Shown: piece after piece, positions 46,989 to 60,451 of the stretch
Layout: the number at the start of each line of letters is the position of its first letter
Numbering within the stretch: position 1 is the stretch's first letter
From: Dipteronia dyeriana
Taxonomy: Eukaryota; Streptophyta; Magnoliopsida; Sapindales; Sapindaceae
Direction: 5' to 3'
Length of the DNA: 64,000 nucleotides
Assembly: GCA_032871835.1 (NCBI GenBank)
Contig: CM065300.1
Location: forward strand, 134,001-198,000
Program-made: the position numbers and the translations under genes
Notes under the pieces: generated by a model
Databases searched by the model: none
The model's input: only the letters and a program-made list of their open reading frames with translations
What the model was told of the DNA's origin: nothing

Positions 46989-49113
46989 ACTTCAAATTAC
47001 ACATTAGACAAATATAGAAATTTTGGAGCAATTAAAAGCTTTCTACATGTTTGATCTGATAGTTTGTTTTAAAACGGTTAAAGATGGAAAGTCGGCCTTA
47101 TGAAATTGAAAATTCATTATTGTATTGTAAAATTACTTTTTAACCCAATTTTTTAACAAGCAATTACTTTAAATTACTCATTAGACAAATATAAAAATTT
47201 TAGGGCAATTAAAAGCTTTCTACATGTTCGACCTGATAGTTTGTTTAAAATCGGTTAAAGAGGGGAAGTCGGCCTTATGAAATTGAAAATTCATTATTGT
47301 ATTGTAAAATTACTTTTTAACCCAATTTTTTAACAAGCAATTACTTTAAATTACTCATTAGACAAATATAAAAATTTTAGGGCAATTAAAAGCTTTCTAC
47401 ATGTTCGACCTGATAGTTTGTTTAAAATCGGTTAAAGATGGGAAGTCGGCCTTATGAAATTGAAAATTCATTATTGCATTGTAAAATTTCTTTTTAACCC
47501 AATTTTTTAACAAGAAATTACTTCAAATTACTCATTAGCCAAATATAGAAATTTTGGGGCAATTAAAAGCTTTCTACATGTTCGACCTGATAGTTTGTTT
47601 AAAATCGGTTAAAGAGAGAAAGTCGGCCTTATGAAATCGAAAATTCATTATTGTATTGTAAAATTACTTTTTAACCTAATTTTTTAACAAGCAATTACTT
47701 CAAATTACTCATTAGACAAATATAGAAACTTTGGGGCAAGTAAAAGCTTTCTACATGTTCGATCTGATAGTTTGTTTTAAAACGGTTAAAAAGGGAATGT
47801 CGGCCTTAAGAAATTAAAAATTCATTATTGTATTGTCAAATTACTTTTTCACCCAATTTTTTAACAAGCAATTATTATAAATTACTCGTTACACAAATAT
47901 AGAAACTTTGGGGCAAGTAAAAGCTTTCTACATGTTCGACCTGATAGTTTGTTTAAAATGGGTTAAAGAGGGAAAGTCGGCCTTATTAAATTGAAAAATC
48001 ATTATTGCATTGTAAAATTACTTTTTAACCCAATTTTTTATCAAGTAATTAGTTCAAATTACTCATTAGATAAATATAGTAATTTTGGGGCAACTAAAGC
48101 TTTCTACATGTTTGATCTGATAGTTTGTTTTAAAACGGTTAAAGAGGGAAAGTCGACCTTATGAAATTGAAAATTCATTATTGCATTGTAAAATTACTTT
48201 TTAACCCAATTTTTTAACAAGCAATTACTTCAAATTACTCATTAGACAAATATAAAAATTTTAGGGCAATTAAAAGCTTTCTACATGTTCGGCGAGATAG
48301 TTTGTTTAAAATCGGTTAAAGAGGGAAAGTCGGCCTTATGAAATTGAAAATTCTTTATTGCATTGTAAAATTACTTTTTAACCCATTTTTTTAACAAGCA
48401 ATTACTTCAAATTACTCATTAGTCAAATATAGAAATTTTAGGGCAATTAAAAGCTTTCTACATGTTCGACCTGATAGTTTGTTAAAAATCGGTTAAAGAG
48501 GGAAAGTCGGTCTTATGAAATTGAAAATTCATTATTGCATTGTAAAATTACTTTTTGACCCAATTTTGTAACAAGCAATTACTTCAATTCACTCATTAGA
48601 CAAATATATAAATTTTAGGGCAATTAAAAGATTTCTACATGTTCGACCTGATAGTTTTTTTTTAAAAATGGTTAAAGAGGGAAAGTCGGCCTTATGAAAT
48701 TGAAAATTCATTAATGCATTGTAAAATTACTTTTTAACCCAATTTTTTATCAAACAATTTCTTCAAATTACTCATTAGACAAATATAAAAATTTTAGGGC
48801 AATTAAAAGATTTCTACATGTTCGACCTGATAGTTTTTTTAAAATCGGTTAAAGAGGGAAAGTCGGCCTTATGAAATTGAAAATTCATTATTGCATTGTA
48901 AAATTACTTTTTAACCTATTTTTTTAACAAGTAGTTTCTTCAAATTACTAATTAGACAAATATTGAAATTTTAGGGAAATTAAAAGCTTTCAACATGTTC
49001 GACCTGATAGTTTGTTTAAAATCGGTTAATGAGGAAAAATCGGCCATATGAAATTGAAAATTCATTATTGCATTGTAAAATTACTTTTTGACCCAATTTT
49101 GTAACAAGCAATT
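46989..49113 (+). repeat. Array 3, block A5: clean reference 12-mer (2,125 bp)
   Basis: Starts: F 46,989; G 47,166; H 47,343; I 47,520; J 47,697; K 47,874; L 48,051; M 48,227; N 48,404; C 48,581; D 48,760; E 48,937. Diagnostic variants: F 'tacacattagac', 'ttttggagc'; G 'gaggggaagtcgg'; H 'gatgggaagtcgg'; I 'attagccaaatatag', 'gaaatcgaaaattc'; J 'gtcggccttaag', 'tattgtcaaatt'; K 'attataaattactcgttac', 'aaaatgggtt'; L 'agttcaaatt', 'gataaatatagtaa'; M 'ttcggcgagatag', 'attctttattg'; N 'attagtcaaatatag', 'gtcggtcttatg'; C 'cttcaattcactc', 'cattaatgca'; D 'aaaagatttc', 'aacctattttttt'; E 'ctttcaacatg', 'tcggccatatg'. Confidence 0.93.
48581..49113 (+). repeat. Shared trimer C-D-E (reference copy in array 3)
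   Basis: The trimer closes every complete A, B and B' block and also exists as c-d-e in every unit of array 1. Shared variants: C 'cattaatgca' and 'ttatcaaacaatt'; D 'aaaagatttc' and 'aacctattttttt'; E 'actaattagac', 'ctttcaacatg' and 'tcggccatatg'. Arrays differ by fixed variants: C starts 'acttcaattcactc' with 'aaaagatttc' here versus 'acttcaaattactc' with 'aaaagctttc' in array 1, and D has 'gacaaatata' here versus 'gacacatata'. E can be followed by F, f or, once, the F/E chimera, so it is the branching point between block types. Confidence 0.88.
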
Positions 49114-52100
49114 ACTTCAAATTACTCATTAGACAAATATAGAAATTTTGGGGCAATTAAAAGCTTTCTACATGTTTGATCTGATAGTTTGTTTTAAAAC
49201 GGTTAAAAAGGGAAAGTCGGCCTTCTGAAATAGAAAATTCATTATTGTATTGTAAAATTACTTTTTAACCCAATTTTTTAACAAGAAATTACTTTAAATT
49301 ACTCATTAGACAAATATAGAAATTTTGGGGCAATTAATAGCTTTCTACATGTTTGATCTGATAGTTTGTTTTAAAACGGTTAAAAAGGGCAAGTCAGCCT
49401 TATGAAATTAAAAAATCATTATTGCATTGTAAAATTTCTTTTTAACCCAATTTTTTAACAAGCAATTACTTCAAATTACTCATTAGACAAATATAGAAAG
49501 TTTGGGGCAAGTAAAAGCTTTCTACATGTTCGATCTGATAGTTTGTTTTAAAACGGTTAAAAAGGGAAAGTCGGCCTTATGAAATTGAAAAATCATTATT
49601 GCATTGTAAAATTACTTTTTAACCCATTTTTTTAACAAGCAATTACTTCAAATTACTCATTAGACAAATATAAAATTTTAGGGCAATTAAAAGCTTTCTA
49701 CATGTTCGACCTGATAGTTTGTTTAAAATCGGTTAAAGAGGGAAAGTCGGCCTTATGAAATTGAAAATTCATTATTGCATTGTAAAATTACTTTTTAACC
49801 CATTTTTTTAACAAGCAATTACTTCAAATTACTCATTAGACAAATATAAAAATTTTAGGGCAATTAAAAGCTTTCTACATGTTCGACCTGATAGTTTGTT
49901 TAAAATCGGTTAAAGAGGGAAAGTTGGCCTTATGAAATTGAAAATTCATTATTGCATTGTAAAATTACTTTTTAACCCATTTTTTTAACAAGAAGTTTCT
50001 TCAAATTACTCATTAGACAAATATTTAAATACTGGGGAAATTAAAAGCTTTCAACATGTTCGACCTGATAGTTTGTTTAAAATCGGTTAAAGAGGGAAAA
50101 TCGGCCTTATGAAATTGAAAATTCATTATTGCATTGTAAAATTACTTTTTGACCCAATTTTGTAACAAGCAATTACTTCAAATTACTCATAAGACAAATA
50201 TAAAAAATTTTGGGGCAGTTAAAAGCTTTCTACATGTTTGATCTGATAGTTTGTTTTAAAACGGTTAAAGAGGGAAAGTCGGACTTATGAAATTAAAAAA
50301 TCATTATTGCATTGTAAAATTTCTTTTTAACCCAATTTTTTAACAAGCAATTACTTCAAATTACTCATTAGACAAATATAGAAATTTTGGGGCAAGTAAA
50401 ACCTTTCTACATGTTCGATCAGATAGTTTGTTTAAAATCGGTTAAAGAGGGAAAGTCGGCCTTATGAAATTGAAAAATCATTATTGCATTGTAAAATTAC
50501 TTTTTAACCCATTTTTTAACAAGCAATTACTTCAAATTACTCATTAGACAAATATAGAAAATTTAGGGTAATTAAAAGCTTTCTACATGTTTGATCTGAT
50601 AGTTTGTTTTAAAACGGTTAAAGAGGGAAAGTCGGACTTATGAAATTAAAAAATCATTATTGCATTGTAAAATTTCTTTTTAACCCAATTTTTTAACAAG
50701 CAATTACTTCAAATTACTCATTAGACAAATATAGAACCTTTGGGGCAAGTAAAAGCTTTCTATATGTTCGATCTGATAGTTTGTTTTAAAACGGTTAAAA
50801 AGGGAAAGTCGGCCTTATGAAATTGAAAAATCATTATTGCATTGTAAAATTACTTTTTAACCCAATTTTTTAACAAGCAATTACTTCAAATTACTCATTA
50901 GACAAATATAAAAATTTTAGGGCAATTAAAAGCTTTCTACATGTTCGACCTGATAGTTTGTTTAAAATCGATTAAAGAGGGAAAGTCGGCCTTATGAAAT
51001 TGAAAATTCATTACTGTATTGTAAAATTACTTTTTAACAAAAAAAAATTTAACAAGAAATTACTTCAAATTACTCATTAGACAAATATAGAAACTTTGGG
51101 GCAATTAAAAGCTTTTTACATATTCGATCTGATAGTTTGTTTCAAAACAGTTAAAGAGCGAAAGTCAGACTTATGAAATAGAAAAATCATTATTGCATTG
51201 TAAAATTACTTTTTAACCCAATTTTTTAACAAGCAATTACTTCAAATTACTCATTAGACAAATACAAAAATTTAAGGGCAATTAAAAGCTTTCTACATGT
51301 TCGACCTGATAGTTTGTTTAAAATCGGTTAAAGAGGGAAAGTCGGCCTTATGATATTGAAAATTCATAGTTGCATTGTAAAATTACTTTTTAACCCAAAT
51401 TTTTAACAAGTAGTTACTTCAAAAAACTCATTCGACAAATATATAAATTTTGGGGCAGTTAAAAGCTTTCTACATGTTCGATCTGATAGTTTGTTTTAAA
51501 ACGGTTAAAGACGGAAAGTCAGGCTTAAGAAATTGAAAAATCATTATTGCATTGTAAAATTACTTTTTAACCCAAATTTTTTAGCAAGAAATTACTTCAA
51601 ATTACTCATTAGACAGTATTAGAAATTTTGGGGCAATTAAAAGCTTTCTACATTTTCGATCTGATAGTTTGTTTTAAAACGGTTAAAGAGTGAAAGTCGG
51701 CCTTATGAAATTGGAAATTCATTATTGCATTGTAAAATTACTTTTTAACCTAATTTTTTAACATGTAGTTACTTCAAATTACTCATTAGACAAATATAGA
51801 AACTTTGGGGAAATTAAAAGCTTTCTACATGTTCGACTTGATAGTTTTTTTAAAAACGGTTAAAGAGAGAAATTCTACCTTATGAAATTGAAAATTCGTT
51901 ATTGCATTATAAAATTACTATTTAACCCGATTTTTTAACAAGTAATTACTTCTAATTATACATTAGACAAATATAGAAATTTTGGGGCAATTAAAAGCTT
52001 TCTACATGTTCGACCTGATAGTTTGTTAAAAATCGGTTAAAGAGGGAAAGTCGGTCTTATGAAATTGAAAATTCATTATTGCATTGTAAAATTACTTTTT

Positions 52101-52657
52101 GACCCAATTTTGTAACAAGCAATTACTTCAATTCACTCATTAGACAAATATATAAATTTTAGGGCAATTAAAAGATTTCTACATGTTCGACCTGATAGTT
52201 TTTTTTTAAAAATGGTTAAAGAGGGAAAGTCGGCCTTATGAAATTGAAAATTCATTAATGCATTGTAAAATTACTTTTTAACCCAATTTTTTATCAAACA
52301 ATTTCTTCAAATTACTCATTAGACAAATATAAAAATTTTAGGGCAATTAAAAGATTTCTACATGTTCGACCTGATAGTTTTTTTAAAATCGGTTAAAGAG
52401 GGAAAGTCGGCCTTATGAAATTGAAAATTCATTATTGCATTGTAAAATTACTTTTTAACCTATTTTTTTAACAAGTAGTTTCTTCAAATTACTAATTAGA
52501 CAAATATTGAAATTTTAGGGAAATTAAAAGCTTTCAACATGTTCGACCTGATAGTTTGTTTAAAATCGGTTAATGAGGAAAAATCGGCCATATGAAATTG
52601 AAAATTCATTATTGCATTGTAAAATTACTTTTTGACCCAATTTTGTAACAAGCAATT
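49114..52657 (+). repeat. Array 3, block B2: clean reference 20-mer (3,544 bp)
   Basis: Starts: f 49,114; g 49,291; h 49,468; O 49,645; P 49,821; Q 49,998; R 50,175; S 50,353; T 50,529; U 50,706; V 50,883; W 51,062; X 51,239; Y 51,416; Z 51,594; Za 51,771; Zb 51,948; C 52,125; D 52,304; E 52,481. Diagnostic variants: f 'ccttctgaaatag'; g 'caattaatagc'; O 'ataaaattttaggg'; P 'gaaagttggcc', 'aacaagaagtt'; Q 'atttaaatactgggg'; R 'cataagac'; S 'gtaaaacctttc', 'gatcagatag'; T 'gaaaatttagggtaatt'; U 'gaacctttgggg', 'ctttctatatg'; V-Zb as at 19,489-20,730. The block joins array-1-like monomers (f, g, h) to the array 1 edge series and to the A-type C-D-E tail. Confidence 0.93.
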
Positions 52658-54782
52658 ACTTCAAATTACACATTAGACAAATATAGAAATTTTGGAGCAA
52701 TTAAAAGCTTTCTACATGTTTGATCTGATAGTTTGTTTTAAAACGGTTAAAGATGGAAAGTCGGCCTTATGAAATTGAAAATTCATTATTGTATTGTAAA
52801 ATTACTTTTTAACCCAATTTTTTAACAAGCAATTACTTTAAATTACTCATTAGACAAATATAAAAATTTTAGGGCAATTAAAAGCTTTCTACATGTTCGA
52901 CCTGATAGTTTGTTTAAAATCGGTTAAAGAGGGGAAGTCGGCCTTATGAAATTGAAAATTCATTATTGTATTGTAAAATTACTTTTTAACCCAATTTTTT
53001 AACAAGCAATTACTTTAAATTACTCATTAGACAAATATAAAAATTTTAGGGCAATTAAAAGCTTTCTACATGTTCGACCTGATAGTTTGTTTAAAATCGG
53101 TTAAAGATGGGAAGTCGGCCTTATGAAATTGAAAATTCATTATTGCATTGTAAAATTTCTTTTTAACCCAATTTTTTAACAAGAAATTACTTCAAATTAC
53201 TCATTAGCCAAATATAGAAATTTTGGGGCAATTAAAAGCTTTCTACATGTTCGACCTGATAGTTTGTTTAAAATCGGTTAAAGAGAGAAAGTCGGCCTTA
53301 TGAAATCGAAAATTCATTATTGTATTGTAAAATTACTTTTTAACCTAATTTTTTAACAAGCAATTACTTCAAATTACTCATTAGACAAATATAGAAACTT
53401 TGGGGCAAGTAAAAGCTTTCTACATGTTCGATCTGATAGTTTGTTTTAAAACGGTTAAAAAGGGAATGTCGGCCTTAAGAAATTAAAAATTCATTATTGT
53501 ATTGTCAAATTACTTTTTCACCCAATTTTTTAACAAGCAATTATTATAAATTACTCGTTACACAAATATAGAAACTTTGGGGCAAGTAAAAGCTTTCTAC
53601 ATGTTCGACCTGATAGTTTGTTTAAAATGGGTTAAAGAGGGAAAGTCGGCCTTATTAAATTGAAAAATCATTATTGCATTGTAAAATTACTTTTTAACCC
53701 AATTTTTTATCAAGTAATTAGTTCAAATTACTCATTAGATAAATATAGTAATTTTGGGGCAACTAAAGCTTTCTACATGTTTGATCTGATAGTTTGTTTT
53801 AAAACGGTTAAAGAGGGAAAGTCGACCTTATGAAATTGAAAATTCATTATTGCATTGTAAAATTACTTTTTAACCCAATTTTTTAACAAGCAATTACTTC
53901 AAATTACTCATTAGACAAATATAAAAATTTTAGGGCAATTAAAAGCTTTCTACATGTTCGGCGAGATAGTTTGTTTAAAATCGGTTAAAGAGGGAAAGTC
54001 GGCCTTATGAAATTGAAAATTCTTTATTGCATTGTAAAATTACTTTTTAACCCATTTTTTTAACAAGCAATTACTTCAAATTACTCATTAGTCAAATATA
54101 GAAATTTTAGGGCAATTAAAAGCTTTCTACATGTTCGACCTGATAGTTTGTTAAAAATCGGTTAAAGAGGGAAAGTCGGTCTTATGAAATTGAAAATTCA
54201 TTATTGCATTGTAAAATTACTTTTTGACCCAATTTTGTAACAAGCAATTACTTCAATTCACTCATTAGACAAATATATAAATTTTAGGGCAATTAAAAGA
54301 TTTCTACATGTTCGACCTGATAGTTTTTTTTTAAAAATGGTTAAAGAGGGAAAGTCGGCCTTATGAAATTGAAAATTCATTAATGCATTGTAAAATTACT
54401 TTTTAACCCAATTTTTTATCAAACAATTTCTTCAAATTACTCATTAGACAAATATAAAAATTTTAGGGCAATTAAAAGATTTCTACATGTTCGACCTGAT
54501 AGTTTTTTTAAAATCGGTTAAAGAGGGAAAGTCGGCCTTATGAAATTGAAAATTCATTATTGCATTGTAAAATTACTTTTTAACCTATTTTTTTAACAAG
54601 TAGTTTCTTCAAATTACTAATTAGACAAATATTGAAATTTTAGGGAAATTAAAAGCTTTCAACATGTTCGACCTGATAGTTTGTTTAAAATCGGTTAATG
54701 AGGAAAAATCGGCCATATGAAATTGAAAATTCATTATTGCATTGTAAAATTACTTTTTGACCCAATTTTGTAACAAGCAATT
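52658..54782 (+). repeat. Array 3, block A6 (12-mer)
   Basis: Complete 2,125-bp F-to-E unit with no notable departure from A5. It is followed by another A block, so A and B do not strictly alternate. Confidence 0.9.
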
Positions 54783-56907
54783 ACTTCAAATTACACATTA
54801 GACAAATATAGAAATTTTGGAGCAATTAAAAGCTTTCTACATGTTTGATCTGATAGTTTGTTTTAAAACGGTTAAAGATGGAAAGTCGGCCTTATGAAAT
54901 TGAAAATTCATTATTGTATTGTAAAATTACTTTTTAACCCAATTTTTTAACAAGCAATTACTTTAAATTACTCATTAGACAAATATAAAAATTTTAGGGC
55001 AATTAAAAGCTTTCTACATGTTCGACCTGATAGTTTGTTTAAAATCGGTTAAAGAGGGGAAGTCGGCCTTATGAAATTGAAAATTCATTATTGTATTGTA
55101 AAATTACTTTTTAACCCAATTTTTTAACAAGCAATTACTTTAAATTACTCATTAGACAAATATAAAAATTTTAGGGCAATTAAAAGCTTTCTACATGTTC
55201 GACCTGATAGTTTGTTTAAAATCGGTTAAAGATGGGAAGTCGGCCTTATGAAATTGAAAATTCATTATTGCATTGTAAAATTTCTTTTTAACCCAATTTT
55301 TTAACAAGAAATTACTTCAAATTACTCATTAGCCAAATAGAAATTTTGGGGCAATTAAAAGCTTTCTACATGTTCGACCTGATAGTTTGTTTAAAATCGG
55401 TTAAAGAGAGAAAGTCGGCCTTATGAAATCGAAAATTCATTATTGTATTGTAAAATTACTTTTTAACCTAATTTTTTAACAAGCAATTACTTCAAATTAC
55501 TCATTAGACAAATATAGAAACTTTGGGGCAAGTAAAAGCTTTCTACATGTTCGATCTGATAGTTTGTTTTAAAACGGTTAAAAAGGGAATGTCGGCCTTA
55601 AGAAATTAAAAATTCATTATTGTATTGTCAAATTACTTTTTCACCCAATTTTTTAACAAGCAATTATTATAAATTACTCGTTACACAAATATAGAAACTT
55701 TGGGGCAAGTAAAAGCTTTCTACATGTTCGACCTGATAGTTTGTTTAAAATGGGTTTAAAGAGGGAAAGTCGGCCTTATTAAATTGAAAAATCATTATTG
55801 CATTGTAAAATTACTTTTTAACCCAATTTTTTATCAAGTAATTAGTTCAAATTACTCATTAGATAAATATAGTAATTTTGGGGCAACTAAAGCTTTCTAC
55901 ATGTTTGATCTGATAGTTTGTTTTAAAACGGTTAAAGAGGGAAAGTCGACCTTATGAAATTGAAAATTCATTATTGCATTGTAAAATTACTTTTTAACCC
56001 AATTTTTTAACAAGCAATTACTTCAAATTACTCATTAGACAAATATAAAAATTTTAGGGCAATTAAAAGCTTTCTACATGTTCGGCGAGATAGTTTGTTT
56101 AAAATCGGTTAAAGAGGGAAAGTCGGCCTTATGAAATTGAAAATTCTTTATTGCATTGTAAAATTACTTTTTAACCCATTTTTTTAACAAGCAATTACTT
56201 CAAATTACTCATTAGTCAAATATAGAAATTTTAGGGCAATTAAAAGCTTTCTACATGTTCGACCTGATAGTTTGTTAAAAATCGGTTTAAAGAGGGAAAG
56301 TCGGTCTTATGAAATTGAAAATTCATTATTGCATTGTAAAATTACTTTTTGACCCAATTTTGTAACAAGCAATTACTTCAATTCACTCATTAGACAAATA
56401 TATAAATTTTAGGGCAATTAAAAGATTTCTACATGTTCGACCTGATAGTTTTTTTTTAAAAATGGTTAAAGAGGGAAAGTCGGCCTTATGAAATTGAAAA
56501 TTCATTAATGCATTGTAAAATTACTTTTTAACCCAATTTTTTATCAAACAATTTCTTCAAATTACTCATTAGACAAATATAAAAATTTTAGGGCAATTAA
56601 AAGATTTCTACATGTTCGACCTGATAGTTTTTTTAAAATCGGTTAAAGAGGGAAAGTCGGCCTTATGAAATTGAAAATTCATTATTGCATTGTAAAATTA
56701 CTTTTTAACCTATTTTTTTAACAAGTAGTTTCTTCAAATTACTCATTAGACAAATATTGAAATTTTAGGGAAATTAAAAGCTTTCAACATGTTCGACCTG
56801 ATAGTTTGTTTAAAATCGGTTAATGAGGAAAAATCGGCCATATGAAATTGAAAATTCATTATTGCATTGTAAAATTACTTTTTGACCCAATTTTGTAACA
56901 AGCAATT
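54783..56907 (+). repeat. Array 3, block A7 (12-mer)
   Basis: Complete 2,125-bp F-to-E unit. I has a 2-bp loss ('gccaaatagaaatttt' near 55,332). K and N each have one extra T in 'ggtttaaagaggg' (about 55,754 and 56,284), so the length is unchanged. E begins 'tcttcaaattactcattaga' where other E copies have 'actaattaga', a possible small conversion. Confidence 0.9.
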
Positions 56908-59900
56908 ACTTCAAATTACTCATTAGACAAATATAGAAATTTTGGGGCAATTAAAAGCTTTCTACATGTTTCGATCTGATAGTTTGTTTTAAAACGGTTA
57001 AAAAGGGAAAGTCGGCCTTCTGAAATAGAAAATTCATTATTGTATTGTAAAATTACTTTTTAACCCAATTTTTTAACAAGAAATTACTTTAAATTACTCA
57101 TTAGACAAATATAGAAATTTTGGGGCAATTAATAGCTTTCTACATGTTTGATCTGATAGTTTGTTTTAAAACGGTTAAAAAGGGCAAGTCAGCCTTATGA
57201 AATTAAAAAATCATTATTGCATTGTAAAATTCTTTTTAACCCAATTTTTTAACAAGCAATTACTTCAAATTACTCATTAGACAAATATAGAAAGTTTGGG
57301 GCAAGTAAAAGCTTTCTACATGTTCGATCTGATAGTTTGTTTTAAAACGGTTAAAAAGGGAAAGTCGGCCTTATGAAATTGAAAAATCATTATTGCATTG
57401 TAAAATTACTTTTTAACCCATTTTTTTAACAAGCAATTACTTCAAATTACTCATTAGACAAATATAAAATTTTAGGGCAATTAAAAGCTTTCTACATGTT
57501 CGACCTGATAGTTTGTTTAAAATCGGTTAAAGAGGGAAAGTCGGCCTTATGAAATTGAAAATTCATTATTGCATTGTAAAATTACTTTTTAACCCATTTT
57601 TTTAACAAGCAATTACTTCAAATTACTCATTAGACAAATATAAAAATTTTAGGGCAATTAAAAGCTTTCTACATGTTCGACCTGATAGTTTGTTTAAAAT
57701 CGGTTAAAGAGGGAAAGTTGGCCTTATGAAATTGAAAATTCATTATTGCATTGTAAAATTACTTTTTAACCCATTTTTTTAACAAGAAGTTTCTTCAAAT
57801 TACTCATTAGACAAATATTTAAATACTGGGGAAATTAAAAGCTTTCAACATGTTCGACCTGATAGTTTGTTTAAAATCGGTTTAAAGAGGGAAAATCGGC
57901 CTTATGAAATTGAAAATTCATTATTGCATTGTAAAATTACTTTTTGACCCAATTTTGTAACAAGCAATTACTTCAAATTACTCATAAGACAAATATAAAA
58001 AATTTTGGGGCAGTTAAAAGCTTTCTACATGTTTGATCTGATAGTTTGTTTTAAAACGGTTAAAGAGGGAAAGTCGGACTTATGAAATTAAAAAATCATT
58101 ATTGCATTGTAAAATTTCTTTTTAACCCAATTTTTTAACAAGCAATTACTTCAAATTACTCATTAGACAAATATAGAAATTTTGGGGCAAGTAAAACCTT
58201 TCTACATGTTCGATCAGATAGTTTGTTTAAAATCGGTTAAAGAGGGAAAGTCGGCCTTATGAAATTGAAAAATCATTATTGCATTGTAAAATTACTTTTT
58301 AACCCATTTTTTAACAAGCAATTACTTCAAATTACTCATTAGACAAATATAGAAAATTTAGGGTAATTAAAAGCTTTCTACATGTTTGATCTGATAGTTT
58401 GTTTTAAAACGGTTAAAGAGGGAAAGTCGGACTTATGAAATTAAAAAATCATTATTGCATTGTAAAATTTCTTTTTAACCCAATTTTTTAACAAGCAATT
58501 ACTTCAAATTACTCATTAGACAAATATAGAACCTTTGGGGCAAGTAAAAGCTTTCTATATGTTCGATCTGATAGTTTGTTTTAAAACGGTTAAAAAGGGA
58601 AAGTCGGCCTTATGAAATTGAAAAATCATTATTGCATTGTAAAATTACTTTTTAACCCAATTTTTTAACAAGCAATTACTTCAAATTACTCATTAGACAA
58701 ATATAAAATTTTAGGGCAATTAAAAGCTTTCTACATGTTCGACCTGATAGTTTGTTTAAAATCGGTTAAAGAGGGAAAGTCGGCCTTATGAAATTGAAAA
58801 TTCATTACTGTATTGTAAAATTACTTTTTAACAAAAAAAAATTTAACAAGAAATTACTTCAAATTACTCATTAGACAAATATAGAAACTTTGGGGCAATT
58901 AAAAGCTTTTTACATATTCGATCTGATAGTTTGTTTCAAAACAGTTAAAGAGCGAAAGTCAGACTTATGAAATAGAAAAATCATTATTGCATTGTAAAAT
59001 TACTTTTTAACCCAATTTTTTAACAAGCAATTACTTCAAATTACTCATTAGACAAATACAAAAATTTAAGGGCAATTAAAAGCTTTCTACATGTTCGACC
59101 TGATAGTTTGTTTAAAATCGGTTAAAGAGGGAAAGTCGGCCTTATGATATTGAAAATTCATAGTTGCATTGTAAAATTACTTTTTAACCCAAATTTTTAA
59201 CAAGTAGTTACTTCAAAAAACTCATTCGACAAATATATAAATTTTGGGGCAGTTAAAAGCTTTCTACATGTTCGATCTGATAGTTTGTTTTAAAACGGTT
59301 AAAGACGGAAAGTCAGGCTTAAGAAATTGAAAAATCATTATTGCATTGTAAAATTACTTTTTAACCCAAATTTTTTAGCAAGAAATTACTTCAAATTACT
59401 CATTAGACAGTATTAGAAATTTTGGGGCAATTAAAAGCTTTCTACATTTTCGATCTGATAGTTTGTTTTAAAACGGTTAAAGAGTGAAAGTCGGCCTTAT
59501 GAAATTGGAAATTCATTATTGCATTGTAAAATTACTTTTTAACCTAATTTTTTAACATGTAGTTACTTCAAATTACTCATTAGACAAATATAGAAACTTT
59601 GGGGAAATTAAAAGCTTTCTACATGTTCGACTTGATAGTTTTTTTAAAAACGGTTAAAGAGAGAAATTCTACCTTATGAAATTGAAAATTCGTTATTGCA
59701 TTATAAAATTACTATTTAACCCGATTTTTTAACAAGTAATTACTTCTAATTATACATTAGACAAATATAGAAATTTTGGGGCAATTAAAAGCTTTCTACA
59801 TGTTCGACCTGATAGTTTGTTAAAAATCGGTTAAAGAGGGAAAGTCGGTCTTATGAAATTGAAAATTCATTATTGCATTGTAAAATTACTTTTTGACCCA

Positions 59901-60451
59901 ATTTTGTAACAAGCAATTACTTCAATTCACTCATTAGACAAATATATAAATTTTAGGGCAATTAAAAGATTTCTACATGTTCGACCTGATAGTTTTTTTT
60001 TAAAAATGGTTAAAGAGGGAAAGTCGGCCTTATGAAATTGAAAATTCATTAATGCATTGTAAAATTACTTTTTAACCCAATTTTTTATCAAACAATTTCT
60101 TCAAATTACTCATTAGACAAATATAAAAATTTTAGGGCAATTAAAAGATTTCTACATGTTCGACCTGATAGTTTTTTTAAAATCGGTTAAAGAGGGAAAG
60201 TCGGCCTTATGAAATTGAAAATTCATTATTGCATTGTAAAATTACTTTTTAACCTATTTTTTTAACAAGTAGTTTCTTCAAATTACTAATTAGACAAATA
60301 TTGAAATTTTAGGGAAATTAAAAGCTTTCAACATGTTCGACCTGATAGTTTGTTTAAAATCGGTTAATGAGGAAAAATCGGCCATATGAAATTGAAAATT
60401 CATTATTGCATTGTAAAATTACTTTTTGACCCAATTTTGTAACAAGCAATT
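56908..60451 (+). repeat. Array 3, block B3 (20-mer)
   Basis: Complete 3,544-bp f-to-E unit. f has one extra C ('gtttcgatctg' near 56,970), g has one T fewer in 'aaaattctttttaac', and V reads 'ataaaattttaggg' and 'aaaatcggttaaag' where B1 and B2 have 'ataaaaattttaggg' and 'aaaatcgattaaag'. Otherwise it agrees closely with B2. With A7 it forms a 5,669-bp compound unit equal in length to A5+B2. Confidence 0.9.

Larger units (their letters stand above)
46989..52657 (+). repeat. Compound A+B period, 32 monomers, 5,669 bp (reference copy)
   Basis: A5+B2 (46,989-52,657) and A7+B3 (54,783-60,451) have the same length and order, and A4+B1 (38,656-44,328) is 5,673 bp. A8 and the partial B4 start another copy. 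A6 breaks strict alternation. Whether A and B spread as a joint unit or independently cannot be decided from one window, although equal lengths and shared variants favour joint spread of some copies. Confidence 0.8.
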
